DNA of 16,047 nt, taken from assembly GCA_028287035.1 (NCBI GenBank), contig JAQBQL010000179.1, positions 1-16,047 of the forward strand. Direction: 5' to 3'. The translations under genes were made by a program, and so were the position numbers. Positions 1 through 6,776 of the stretch are shown here, piece after piece (the stretch's first letter is position 1; each line of letters begins with the position of its first letter). The stretch comes from Labilithrix sp. Its GTDB lineage: Bacteria > Myxococcota > Polyangia > Polyangiales > Polyangiaceae. The notes beneath the pieces are model-generated. The model saw only the letters and a list, made by a program, of their open reading frames with translations. It did no database searches and was not told the DNA's origin.

Positions 1-87
1 GGCCTGTTCGTCGCTCAGGTTGGGCGCGCCGTCGTCGCCCGAACCCTTGCCGCTCTGCTGCATGGCCATCGCCAGCAAGCGTAGCAT
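1..87 (-). CDS. 5' end of an unrecognised minus-strand gene (partial)
   Basis: An open frame enters from position 87 (ATG) and runs off the left edge without a stop; an in-frame stop lies just upstream at 102-100. It would encode about 29 residues beginning MLRLLAMAMQQSGKGSG, followed by a Gly/Asp-rich stretch and LSDEQA. In-frame ATGs at 69 and 63 are alternative starts. None of the three has a good Shine-Dalgarno sequence. It lies on the same strand as, and 80 nt downstream of, the YbjN-like gene, but a predicted terminator separates them, so it probably has its own promoter. Too little is visible to assign a function. The call rests only on an open frame with plausible codon use. Confidence 0.35.
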   Translation of the reverse strand, partial: MLRLLAMAMQQSGKGSGDDGAPNLSDEQA

Positions 88-120
88 CGGAAAGAGGGGC
101 TAACAACGCAGTGCGGCGCC

Positions 121-149
121 CAAAAAGAAGCAAGATCGTCACACCTTGC
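121..149 (-). terminator. Predicted intrinsic terminator after the YbjN-like gene
   Basis: Read on the minus strand, GCAAGGT - gtgacg - ATCTTGC (149 to 130) forms a 7-bp stem, one pair being G-U, with a 6-nt loop. It is followed directly by TTCTTTTT (129 to 122). It lies 17 nt past the stop of the gene ending at 167. A hairpin plus T-run is the classic Rho-independent signature, and T-runs are rare in this GC-rich DNA. The stem is rather short, which limits confidence. Confidence 0.55.
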
Positions 150-166
150 GATGTGCTCGGGGAGCG

Positions 167-649
167 TCAGCCCTTGCCGAACTCGCGCTTCAGCGCGTCG
201 TCCCACTCGTCCGCGACCCTGCCCACCGTGTCGAGCAGGTCCTCGAACTCCTCGTAGTCGAGCCCGGAGAGACGCCGGAGCGCGCGCACGAACACCTCGT
301 CCTTCGCGGCGTCGATCGCGAACGCTGCGTCGGCGGTGGAGAGGAACGACAGCTCGAGGAGCCGGCGGTAGAGCGCCTCTCGCCCGCCTCGAGGCACCTG
401 CATCACCGGCGCGAGCAGCAGCAGGAGCCCGTGGTCGTCGAGCACGTTCAGGCCGATCGTCGCCGAGCCCTTGCGCGTCTGCGTGTACCCGTTCTCGTCG
501 AGAGGCTGCATGGCCTGTCCGGAGCGCTCGCTGAAGCGCGTGAGATAGGCGTTCACCATCATCGTCGCGTCGCTCCACACCTGTCCGGTGGTGCGGTCGG
601 CGTAGACGGGCGGTCCGGGGTTCGGCTCGTGGGGCTTGGTCGAAGTCAC
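167..649 (-). CDS. YbjN / type III secretion chaperone-like small protein
   Basis: A 160-residue soluble protein with no signal peptide or membrane segment. The pattern is that of the YbjN/CesT-like alpha-beta fold: an N-terminal helix (VNAYLTRF), a beta hairpin ending in the LNVLDDHGLLLLLAPV segment, then helices carrying REALYRRLLELSFLS and an acidic tail (LDYEEFEDLLDTV). Family members act as small adaptor or chaperone-like proteins; the client here is unknown. The GTG start at 649 is chosen because codon use from there onward is typical of the genome (nearly all G/C in third positions). An ATG pair at 562/559, preceded by GGAG about 10 nt upstream, is a serious alternative and would leave a roomier divergent promoter region. 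With the 649 start the amidase gene begins only 8 nt away on the other strand. A predicted terminator follows the stop. Confidence 0.72.
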   Translation of the reverse strand: MTSTKPHEPNPGPPVYADRTTGQVWSDATMMVNAYLTRFSERSGQAMQPLDENGYTQTRKGSATIGLNVLDDHGLLLLLAPVMQVPRGGREALYRRLLELSFLSTADAAFAIDAAKDEVFVRALRRLSGLDYEEFEDLLDTVGRVADEWDDALKREFGKG

Positions 650-656
650 GTCGCGG

Positions 657-2318
657 ATGATACCCTCAGCCGCCGTGCCTACCAGAGGGTCCACGCTCGT
701 CTCGCTCGCGATGACGCTGATCGTCGTCGCGTGCAGCGGGCGCGTGCCCCCGGGTGGCGACGCGGGGCCGGACGACCCGCTCGCCCGGGCGACCGCCCTC
801 GACCACGACGGCGTCACCCTGCCGTCGCGTCCCGAGACGCTGGCGCTCGCCCAGTCCGTCGAGCAGCTGGCGGTGCGAGAGGGCGCCGGCGCGCGCGCCG
901 TGTCTCTTCATGCGGTGGCGGCGCACCTCTACGAGCGGACCTGGCGCGTCGAGCACCGCGAGCAGGACGCGAAGGAGGCGGTCGACCTGTATCGCGCAGC
1001 AGGCCGCGAGCTCACGATGCCCGGCGCCTGCGAGGCGGCGGCGCGCGGCGCGGAGCTCGCCGGGGAGCTCGCGGGTGACGCGCAGACCACCTACGCCGAG
1101 CTCTATCGCGTGCAGCGTCGCGGCGGCGCGGCCGACGGTGGCGCCGGTCCGTGCGGCGCTGCCGTCGACCGTCCGCTGGCCGCCCTGGCAGCGTTCCGCC
1201 CTCCGCCGGCGGTGCTGGGCGCGATCGACCAGGGCCTTGCGGGCGAAGGCGCCATCGCGCTCGCCGCCGTCGATGCGAGCGTGCGGTCCGCGGTGCTCGC
1301 CGCGCCGCGGATCACGCAGATCGAGCAGTTCACGGGCGCCGAGGGCGCGCGCGTCGTCGTTCACCTGGACCGCGCGGCGCGCTTCCGCGTGGGTGACGTG
1401 CCGAGTGCCGCCGGGAAGGGCGCGCGCACCTACGTGGAGCTCGACGGCGTCGAGATCGGCAGCGCGCCTCGGGAGACGCCGCTCGGCGGCATCGTCGCGA
1501 AGGTGAACGCCGAATCGACGACGACCGGCTCGCGTGTGACGCTGGACCTCGTCGGCCCAGCGTACCGGCGCGTGTTCCACCTGCTCGAGCCCTTCCGGAT
1601 CGTCATCGACATCGCGAAGCAGCCGCCCGGCGCGGTCGCGGCCGGCAAGGGCCGATCGGTCGCGCGCATCGTCCTCGACCCGGGCCACGGCGGAAACGAT
1701 CCGGGCGCGAGCGGTCCGAGCGGCCTCAAGGAGAAGGACGTGACGCTCGCCATCGCTCATCGCGTCGCTCCGGTCCTGGCGCGGCAGGGCGTCGAGGTCA
1801 CCCTCACGCGCGACGACGACCGGTACGTCACCCTCGAGGAGCGCACCGCGCGCGCCAACGCGTTCGGCGCCGACCTCTTCGTCTCGATCCACTGCAACGC
1901 CGCGGAGAAGCCGGGGCGTCGCGGCGTCGAGACGTACGTGCTCGATACGACCGCCAACGAGATGGCCGGACGCGTGGCGGCGCGCGAGAACGGGACGAGC
2001 CAGGCCGCGAGCAACGAGGTCGCGCAGCTCCTCGCGTCGATGCGCCTGGCCGACCAGGCGACCCGCTCGACGCGCCTCGCCGAGCTGCTCCAGAAGGCGG
2101 GCGTCGCCTCGCTCGGCACCTACGATGGCATCGTCGACGGCGGCGTGCACCGCGCCGGCTTCTACGTGCTCGTGGGGGCGCGGATGCCGGCGGTGCTGTT
2201 CGAGACCAGCTACATCTCGAATGCCATCGAGGAGCAGCGGCTCGGCTCTGCCGATTACCAGCAGCGCCTCGCCGACGCCGTCGCGAATGCCATCAAGGCC
2301 TATCGCGAAGGCCGCTGA
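657..2318 (+). CDS. N-acetylmuramoyl-L-alanine amidase (AMIN + Amidase_3), probable lipoprotein
   Basis: A zinc hydrolase that cleaves the bond between N-acetylmuramate and L-alanine in peptidoglycan; relatives (AmiA/B/C) split septal wall during daughter-cell separation. The 553-residue protein starts with a lipoprotein signal (Val-Val-Ala-Cys, Cys26). Next come about 180 helix-rich residues without a recognised domain, an AMIN peptidoglycan-targeting domain (about 215-325), and Amidase_3 (about 337-550). Zinc-site residues are visible: His344 in DPGHGG, Glu359 in LKEKD, His412 in SIHCNA; the catalytic Glu516 is in LFETSYISN. The start is uncertain: ATG 657 has no clear ribosome site, and GTG 675 would also give a good signal peptide. 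Lipid anchoring is unusual because classical AmiA/C are soluble periplasmic proteins. It converges on the next gene with a 12-nt gap. Function is secure from the intact motifs; the role of the N-terminal extension is unknown. Confidence 0.95.
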   Translation: MIPSAAVPTRGSTLVSLAMTLIVVACSGRVPPGGDAGPDDPLARATALDHDGVTLPSRPETLALAQSVEQLAVREGAGARAVSLHAVAAHLYERTWRVEHREQDAKEAVDLYRAAGRELTMPGACEAAARGAELAGELAGDAQTTYAELYRVQRRGGAADGGAGPCGAAVDRPLAALAAFRPPPAVLGAIDQGLAGEGAIALAAVDASVRSAVLAAPRITQIEQFTGAEGARVVVHLDRAARFRVGDVPSAAGKGARTYVELDGVEIGSAPRETPLGGIVAKVNAESTTTGSRVTLDLVGPAYRRVFHLLEPFRIVIDIAKQPPGAVAAGKGRSVARIVLDPGHGGNDPGASGPSGLKEKDVTLAIAHRVAPVLARQGVEVTLTRDDDRYVTLEERTARANAFGADLFVSIHCNAAEKPGRRGVETYVLDTTANEMAGRVAARENGTSQAASNEVAQLLASMRLADQATRSTRLAELLQKAGVASLGTYDGIVDGGVHRAGFYVLVGARMPAVLFETSYISNAIEEQRLGSADYQQRLADAVANAIKAYREGR

Positions 2319-2330
2319 TCACGCGCGAGC

Positions 2331-4124
2331 TCAGAAGCTCAGCTCGAGCCCCACCGCGGTTCGATATTGCGGATACGCGTAGGGCGCGCCCTTCAGCTGG
2401 GGCACGGGGAGCGCGATCCCGAGCGCATCCCAGACGAGATAGAGGCGCGAGGAGAGCTTCCACTCGAGGCCGAGCGGGACCGCGCCGACGTAGATGCCCG
2501 TGGATCCCTTGGGTGCGCCGTACAGATCGATGAGCAGCGTCGAGGTGCCCAGGTTCAGCGTAGACCGCAGGTTCACCGCAGCGAAGCGGATCGGGTAGTG
2601 GACGATGCCCGTGAGATAGGCATTGAACGCGCCCGTCCTCAGCCTGGAGGTCTGCAGCGCAAACCAGTTGTTCAGCTCCGCATCGAGCCCGAGCGAGAAC
2701 AGCTCGGACACCCGGAGCCGCACGCCGAGCTGACCGTTGACGGCAGGGTCGGTGACCGACCCGGACACCGCGGCGTACACGCCGAACAGGCGGTTGTTGT
2801 GCTCCTGCTCGTTCTGCTCGGACTTCGCCTGGCTGACCGTGGGCACGCCCGCGGGGGCCTCGCCCTGATCGCTCGCGACCGCCGCGCCGGTGGCGGGATC
2901 GACCGCCACCTGGGCCGGCGCCTTCGGCTGCGCGCTGCCCGCGGGCGTCGCCGGCTTCAGCGCCGGATCGTTCGTGTCGACGGCCTGCGCCCGCGCCGTG
3001 GCGGGCAGCGCGAGGCCGAGCAGCAGGGCGGAGAGAGCCGCCGCCTTCGCGCCGCGGCGCATGGTCCGGCGCCTGCGTGCCGCGAAGATCGCGAGCCCCG
3101 CGGCGCCCGCCGCCGCTGCGAGCCAGCCGCCCGGGCCACGGCCGGCGGTCCGGCACCCGCAGCTCTGCGCGACCTCGTACCGCAGCTCGGGCGCATCGCA
3201 CCAGTGGTTTTCGCTGGTGCACCCCGGGTCGAGCGACAGGTACTTCACGAGCAACGCGTCGACCGCGGCGAGCTTCGCCTCGCGCGTCGCGAGGGCCGGA
3301 TCGAGCGTGCTCCGCAGGAGCTCCATGGACGCCTGCTGCGCCATACCGATGTTCGCAGTGCGGAGATCGTCGAGCCCGTCGCACGCGTCGAGCCCCGTGC
3401 GGTGGAGCGGCCCGTCGCGTGACTCGACCTCGTTGCCTTTGACGTATTCGATGTAATTGAGCACTGTGCGAACCTTCATTCGATCGGGCGAGCGGAACGT
3501 GTGGGCGAAGCTGTCCTGCAGCGTGTGCATGGCCTGGCCGATGCGGACCCAGTAGAGCGGCAGCGACGCGCTCACCTTGCCGCGGAGGGAGAGCGACACG
3601 TCGAGGTCGGTGCGCTTGCCCGGGTCGACGGCGCCCTGCGCGTCGAGGCCATCGAGCGCCTCGACGACCTTGGCGCGGATGAAGCCGCGGCACTTGTCGA
3701 CGGCCTTCGCGTTGCCGTCTGGCTCGTCGTCGCTGCCGGCGCGGAGGCAGTGCTCCTCCTGGTTGTCGGGGTTACCATGCACGTTGGCGAGCTCGTCGAC
3801 CTCGGTGGGGCTGTTGCCCTTGAGATCGTTGTCGCGAACCGCGACGAGCAGCGTGGCTCCCGCGAGCTCCTGGAGGTCGGGCTCGACGCCGAACGGCACG
3901 TCCTCGATGAAGGCCTTCTCCTCCTTGCTCGGCGAGATGGTCACGGCGCGGGTCGGGAGCTGGGTGCGGACGCCGCGCAGGGTCGCGGTCGTGATCCGCT
4001 CGTGGCACCCCACGCTGATCGCGCTGCCGTAGGTGAAGGCGCCGGCGGGCCGGGCGCCGCCGAGCATGACGAGCGCGGTGAGCGTGGCGGCGGCGAGGAC
4101 GGGTAGACGTACGGGAAAGCGCAT
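2331..4124 (-). CDS. Zn phospholipase C/P1-nuclease-like MYXO-CTERM protein fused in frame to an outer-membrane beta-barrel
   Basis: A 597-residue open frame with two export signals. Residues 1-29 are a Sec signal peptide (cleavage near AGA/FTYGS). Residues 30-320 resemble the zinc phospholipase C / S1-P1 nuclease fold: His41 in GCHERI, and His200, Asp204 and His208 in AMHTLQDSFAH, matching the family's H-x3-D-x3-H zinc site. Residues 322-353 are a MYXO-CTERM signal (CGCRTAG, hydrophobic 334-349, four Arg), which normally ends a protein. Here the frame continues without a stop into Met355, a second signal peptide (cleavage near ARA/QA, 379), a Pro/Ala/Lys linker, and an amphipathic beta-strand region ending in LELSF, the terminal Phe typical of outer-membrane barrels. 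ATG 4124 is preferred: it has GGAGA upstream and starts a proper signal peptide, whereas the longer frame to 4286 adds implausible N-terminal sequence. It may be two cistrons (1-354 and 355-597). Enzymatic activity is inferred, not shown. Confidence 0.85.
   Translation of the reverse strand: MRFPVRLPVLAAATLTALVMLGGARPAGAFTYGSAISVGCHERITTATLRGVRTQLPTRAVTISPSKEEKAFIEDVPFGVEPDLQELAGATLLVAVRDNDLKGNSPTEVDELANVHGNPDNQEEHCLRAGSDDEPDGNAKAVDKCRGFIRAKVVEALDGLDAQGAVDPGKRTDLDVSLSLRGKVSASLPLYWVRIGQAMHTLQDSFAHTFRSPDRMKVRTVLNYIEYVKGNEVESRDGPLHRTGLDACDGLDDLRTANIGMAQQASMELLRSTLDPALATREAKLAAVDALLVKYLSLDPGCTSENHWCDAPELRYEVAQSCGCRTAGRGPGGWLAAAAGAAGLAIFAARRRRTMRRGAKAAALSALLLGLALPATARAQAVDTNDPALKPATPAGSAQPKAPAQVAVDPATGAAVASDQGEAPAGVPTVSQAKSEQNEQEHNNRLFGVYAAVSGSVTDPAVNGQLGVRLRVSELFSLGLDAELNNWFALQTSRLRTGAFNAYLTGIVHYPIRFAAVNLRSTLNLGTSTLLIDLYGAPKGSTGIYVGAVPLGLEWKLSSRLYLVWDALGIALPVPQLKGAPYAYPQYRTAVGLELSF
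2988..3161 (-). other. Internal MYXO-CTERM sorting signal abutting a second signal peptide
   Basis: This stretch encodes residues 322-379 of the fused frame. First comes the MYXO-CTERM signature: CGCRTAG, a Gly/Pro-rich hinge, a 16-residue hydrophobic span and RRRR. In Myxococcota that signal ends secreted proteins and directs processing and surface sorting. One Thr codon later Met355 (ATG at 3062) starts a standard signal peptide: MRRGAK, a Leu/Ala core, then ATARA. AGG lies 9 nt before this ATG, so internal initiation is possible. No stop codon separates the two signals in this frame. Confidence 0.75.
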
Positions 4125-4177
4125 GGCCGACGGAGTCTCCGGTCGGGACGTGGCATTCGGCACCAGGACGCGCGGCG

Positions 4178-4196
4178 CGAGGGACGTTTTCCCTCG
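4178..4196. repeat. Perfect 7-bp inverted repeat in the intergenic gap
   Basis: CGAGGGA - cgttt - TCCCTCG is a perfect inverted repeat with a 5-nt spacer. It lies 53 nt upstream of the ATG at 4124 and about 100 nt past the end of the HTH gene. A second repeat, CACGCCA (4203-4209) with TGGCGTG (4222-4228), is adjacent. Neither is followed by a T-run on the minus strand, so they do not form a textbook terminator. They may form hairpins ending the upstream operon or be an operator for the 4124 gene. The rest of 4125-4297 shows no gene and no convincing promoter. Confidence 0.4.
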
Positions 4197-4297
4197 AGCC
4201 GCCACGCCACGCGGCTTGCGATGGCGTGCGAAACCAGCCGCCGGCCGGACGACCCGGGCGGCGCTGGCAGCTCGAGCAAGCGTCACGCCAAGGCGCG

Positions 4298-4891
4298 TCA
4301 GATCACGGCGAGCGCGCGCGCCAGCTCTCCGGGGAAGCGCGCGACGTCGGCGCGAGCGACGACGATCTCCGCGCCCGCCTCGCGCGCGGCGGCGAGCGCG
4401 TCCGCCTCCGCCACGACGCCGAGCACGATCCAGGAGAGCTTCGGGTCGGCCTTCAGCGCAGCGATTGCGTGCGGGAAACCCAGGGTTGCGTCGCGCTGCG
4501 ACAGGAGCAGGGCGTCGGGCATCTCGACGAGGAGGTGAGCGACCGCGATCGCCGCGCAGGAATGGCGGCGCACGCTGAAGCGCGAGCCGAGGCGCTTCGC
4601 GAGCTCGTCGACCGACAGCCCGTTGCCCTCGAGCGCCGGCTCGTCCCAGCCCATCGCCACCGTCGGCCGCGCGCGCGCGAGCGCATCGGGCAACGGGTAC
4701 TCGTGGGCGCGGAGGAAGCGCACCACGTCGTTGCGGCGGAAGCGAAGATGCCGGCCCTCGGTCCGGAAGTGAGCGACCTTGCCGCGGTCGGCCCAGTGAT
4801 GGACCGTCTTCAGGTCGACCTCGCAGAAGTCGGCGACGGTCTGTGCAGAATACACGCTAGGCGCGCGGGCCGTCTTCTTGCGGGCGCTCAC
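4298..4891 (-). CDS. MerR/excisionase-type HTH protein with pseudo-receiver domain
   Basis: A 197-residue predicted DNA-binding regulator. Residues 11-60 form a winged-helix HTH of the excisionase/MerR type (YSAQTVADFCEVDLKTVHHWADRGK, wing at GRHLRFRRNDVVRFL, broken here into segments). Residues 76-197 follow the receiver-domain pattern: strand PTVAMGWDE, strand PDALLLS, strand SWIVLGVV, and AGAEIVV near the end. The usual phosphoacceptor Asp is replaced by Ser131 and the conserved Lys-Pro is absent, so phosphorylation is unlikely and the domain may signal by protein or ligand contact. The start is GTG 4891; its GTGA overlaps the stop of the upstream Nudix gene by 4 nt, indicating translational coupling. 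It is the last gene of the riboflavin block. Target genes cannot be read from the sequence. Confidence 0.85.
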   Translation of the reverse strand: MSARKKTARAPSVYSAQTVADFCEVDLKTVHHWADRGKVAHFRTEGRHLRFRRNDVVRFLRAHEYPLPDALARARPTVAMGWDEPALEGNGLSVDELAKRLGSRFSVRRHSCAAIAVAHLLVEMPDALLLSQRDATLGFPHAIAALKADPKLSWIVLGVVAEADALAAAREAGAEIVVARADVARFPGELARALAVI

Positions 4892-5772
4892 GCCGGCCGC
4901 GGCGCGTCTTCCGCGATCCAGCGCTCGCCGCGGAGGACGTAGCGCGACGGACCGGCGATGCGCGGGGTCTTCACGTCGTGCTCGGGATCGCCGGGCAGCA
5001 CGAGCGCCATCGTCTCGCCGGCGGCCTCACGCTGCGTGACGAGGCGCGGGCAGATGGGATCGAGATTGCTGGACGCGACGAAGGCGAGGACGTCCCGGAT
5101 GGTCGCACAGTCCCCGAGCAGCGCGATCGTGCGGTGCGTGGGCGGCATGAGCGTGACCTCGCCCGCGTCGTAGCGGCCGAGGATCTCCGCCGGCGAGGCC
5201 CAGAAGCTCGCCATGGTCTCGTGCTCGTCGTGCGCGCCGGCCTGGTTCTCGGGCGCCACGGCCACGAAGAACCGGGCGTCGAACCGGCGCGACTCCGCGG
5301 TCGGCGTCACCCAGCGAGACATCGGATGGAGCGCCGCCAGGTCGAGCCGCAGGCCCTTCTTGCCGAGGTACGCGCGCAGGGCATCGGGGTTGGTCGCGAG
5401 CTCCTTGCGCAGCGCGATCAGCTGCTCGTCGCCCAGGGTGCCGCCGGTCACGGGAAGGATCGCGGCCTCCTCGAGGGTCTCACGCGCCGCCGCGATGGCG
5501 AGTGACCGGTAGTGCGCGTCGTTCGAGGTGAACGGAACCGTGCCGCGGACCGGGATGTTGGGCGGCGTGGTCAGCGGCGTCCACTCGGCGAGCACGTCGG
5601 AAGGATCGAGCTTGCCGCCCGGGAACACGATGGCGCCGCCCATGAAGCGGCTCTTCTTGTTCCGCTCGACGCAGAAGATCTCGATGCCGCCGCTCGCGCC
5701 TTCGCGCACGAGGACGAGGGTGGCGGCGTCCTTCGGGGCGACGGGCTCGCGGTCTGCTTTCAGGTCCAGCAC
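4888..5772 (-). CDS. Nudix hydrolase of the NUDT19-like, split-Nudix-box type
   Basis: A 294-residue pyrophosphohydrolase that would cleave a nucleoside diphosphate linked to another moiety. The opening beta strands (ATLVLVRE, EIFCVERN), the FMGGAIVFPGGKLD segment and the helix RETLEEAAI (97-105) make up a Nudix box. The box is interrupted: Gly53 and Arg97 are 44 residues apart instead of 14, so about 30 residues are inserted. Insertions in this place are known from mammalian NUDT19, a coenzyme A diphosphatase, which makes CoA or acyl-CoA a possible substrate. FAD is another candidate, given the riboflavin genes upstream. The Gly that usually follows the EE pair is Ala. The start is GTG 5772, the first start in the frame, with only a weak ribosome site. 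It lies 29 nt after the M17-like gene and overlaps the HTH gene by 4 nt. Confidence 0.9.
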   Translation of the reverse strand: MLDLKADREPVAPKDAATLVLVREGASGGIEIFCVERNKKSRFMGGAIVFPGGKLDPSDVLAEWTPLTTPPNIPVRGTVPFTSNDAHYRSLAIAAARETLEEAAILPVTGGTLGDEQLIALRKELATNPDALRAYLGKKGLRLDLAALHPMSRWVTPTAESRRFDARFFVAVAPENQAGAHDEHETMASFWASPAEILGRYDAGEVTLMPPTHRTIALLGDCATIRDVLAFVASSNLDPICPRLVTQREAAGETMALVLPGDPEHDVKTPRIAGPSRYVLRGERWIAEDAPRPA

Positions 5773-5801
5773 GCCGGCATCGTACCACCAGCCTCGCGAG
5801 G

Positions 5802-6338
5802 TCAGCGACCGGCGAGGGCCGAGGCGCGGAGCGCCGTGCGGTGCCGTTCCTGCGCGTGCTTCTCGATGAGCCGCTGGCCCTCAGGGTGCTCGACGAAGCA
5901 GAGCGCGTCACGCTCCTCGGTGCCGAGCAGGTCGAGGAGGATCTCCGCCGCGCGCTCGGCGTCGAGCACGAGGTCGCCGCGGCCGGGCAGCTCGACCACC
6001 GCGGTCTTCACGGAGAGGCCGGTGAGCGCGTCGAGACCGCGGGCCAGCACGGTGCGGTACGTCTCGTCGTCGAACGTGGCGCGCGGGCCGAGGCCGAGCA
6101 CGAGCAGCTTGTCGAAGGGCAGGCGGGGACGCGCCGGGAGCACCAGCGCCTCGCCCACGTCGCCGAGGAGGAACCCCTGCTTGGCGAGCCGGCTCAGACG
6201 TCCGGCGAGGCGCCAGTCGAGCAGGCCGGCGAGGCCCGTGAAGGGCCGGACGTCGCGCCAGACCCCGCAGATGACCACCTCGGAAGAGGCCTCGTCGAGC
6301 CGCCGCAGATCGGGCGGGACGAAGCGGAGGTCGAGCAT
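5802..6338 (-). CDS. Stand-alone leucyl aminopeptidase (M17) N-terminal-domain protein
   Basis: A 178-residue protein matching the N-terminal macro-like domain of M17 leucyl aminopeptidases: LDLRFVPPDL, a segment ending in LAKQGFLLGDVGEALVLP, then KLLVLGLGPRATFDDETYR and an Ala/Leu-rich helix. The catalytic M17 domain that carries the two-metal site is missing; the frame stops and another gene follows after 29 nt. The N-domain of true M17 enzymes supports hexamer assembly and DNA binding (PepA), so this copy may bind nucleotides or DNA, or partner with a full-length enzyme; that is inference. ATG 6338 shares its A with the TGA of nusB, so the two are tightly coupled. The longer frame to 6509 overlaps nusB and is rejected. 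Confidence 0.8.
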   Translation of the reverse strand: MLDLRFVPPDLRRLDEASSEVVICGVWRDVRPFTGLAGLLDWRLAGRLSRLAKQGFLLGDVGEALVLPARPRLPFDKLLVLGLGPRATFDDETYRTVLARGLDALTGLSVKTAVVELPGRGDLVLDAERAAEILLDLLGTEERDALCFVEHPEGQRLIEKHAQERHRTALRASALAGR

Positions 6339-6775
6339 CAGCGTCCGCCCGCGCGGTCCGTGTCCTTCCGACCGAGGTCGCTCGCGACGCGGTCGAGCAC
6401 GCCGTTGACGAAGCTGCTCGACTCGTCGGTCCCGAAGGACTTGGCGAGCTCGACGGCCTCGTCGAGGATGACCGCGCGCGGCACCTCGGTGCGGTACATC
6501 AGCTCCCACGACCCGAGGCGCAGGAGGTTGCGGTCGACGCGCGACATGCGCTCGAGGCGCCAGTTCTGCGAGGCGGCGGCGACGCGCTTGTCGATCGCCT
6601 CGACGTGCTCGGTGACGCCGCGCACGATGGCATCCGCGTACGCCTTGCCCTCGGGATCCGCGTCCTCGTACGTGCGCCAGAAGAGCTCGATCGCGTGGTC
6701 GGCGGAGACCCCGGAGGCCTCGACCTGGAACAGCATCTGGAGAGCGGCCTCGCGGCCGGAACGACGGGCGCCCAT
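6338..6775 (-). CDS. nusB: Transcription antitermination factor NusB
   Basis: A 145-residue all-helical RNA-binding protein that joins NusE (ribosomal S10) at boxA sites to promote rRNA antitermination. The family signature is clear: SGREAALQMLFQVE at the N-terminus, then WRLERMSRVDRNLLRLGSWE in the middle, and PRAVILDEAVELAKSFG followed by SSFVNGVLD near the end. Length is normal. It starts at ATG 6775, 1 nt after the ribH stop, and ends by sharing one base with the next start. The ribH-nusB pairing is very common in bacteria and supports both calls. Confidence 0.96.
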   Translation of the reverse strand: MGARRSGREAALQMLFQVEASGVSADHAIELFWRTYEDADPEGKAYADAIVRGVTEHVEAIDKRVAAASQNWRLERMSRVDRNLLRLGSWELMYRTEVPRAVILDEAVELAKSFGTDESSSFVNGVLDRVASDLGRKDTDRAGGR

Positions 6776-6776
6776 C

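Noticed and set aside
666..2150. Long minus-strand open frame opposite the amidase
   Set aside because: Arg/Ala/His-rich translation with no domain, fully antisense to a gene with intact catalytic motifs; long shadow frames are expected at this GC content.
2319..2345. Possible bidirectional terminator between the convergent amidase and fused gene
   Set aside because: Only a 4-bp GAGC/GCTC stem and no T-run on either strand.
5792..5801. Perfect 10-bp palindrome CCTCGCGAGG in the gap before the Nudix gene
   Set aside because: Short, all but two bases G/C, and expected by chance in GC-rich DNA; no other promoter or terminator feature supports it.
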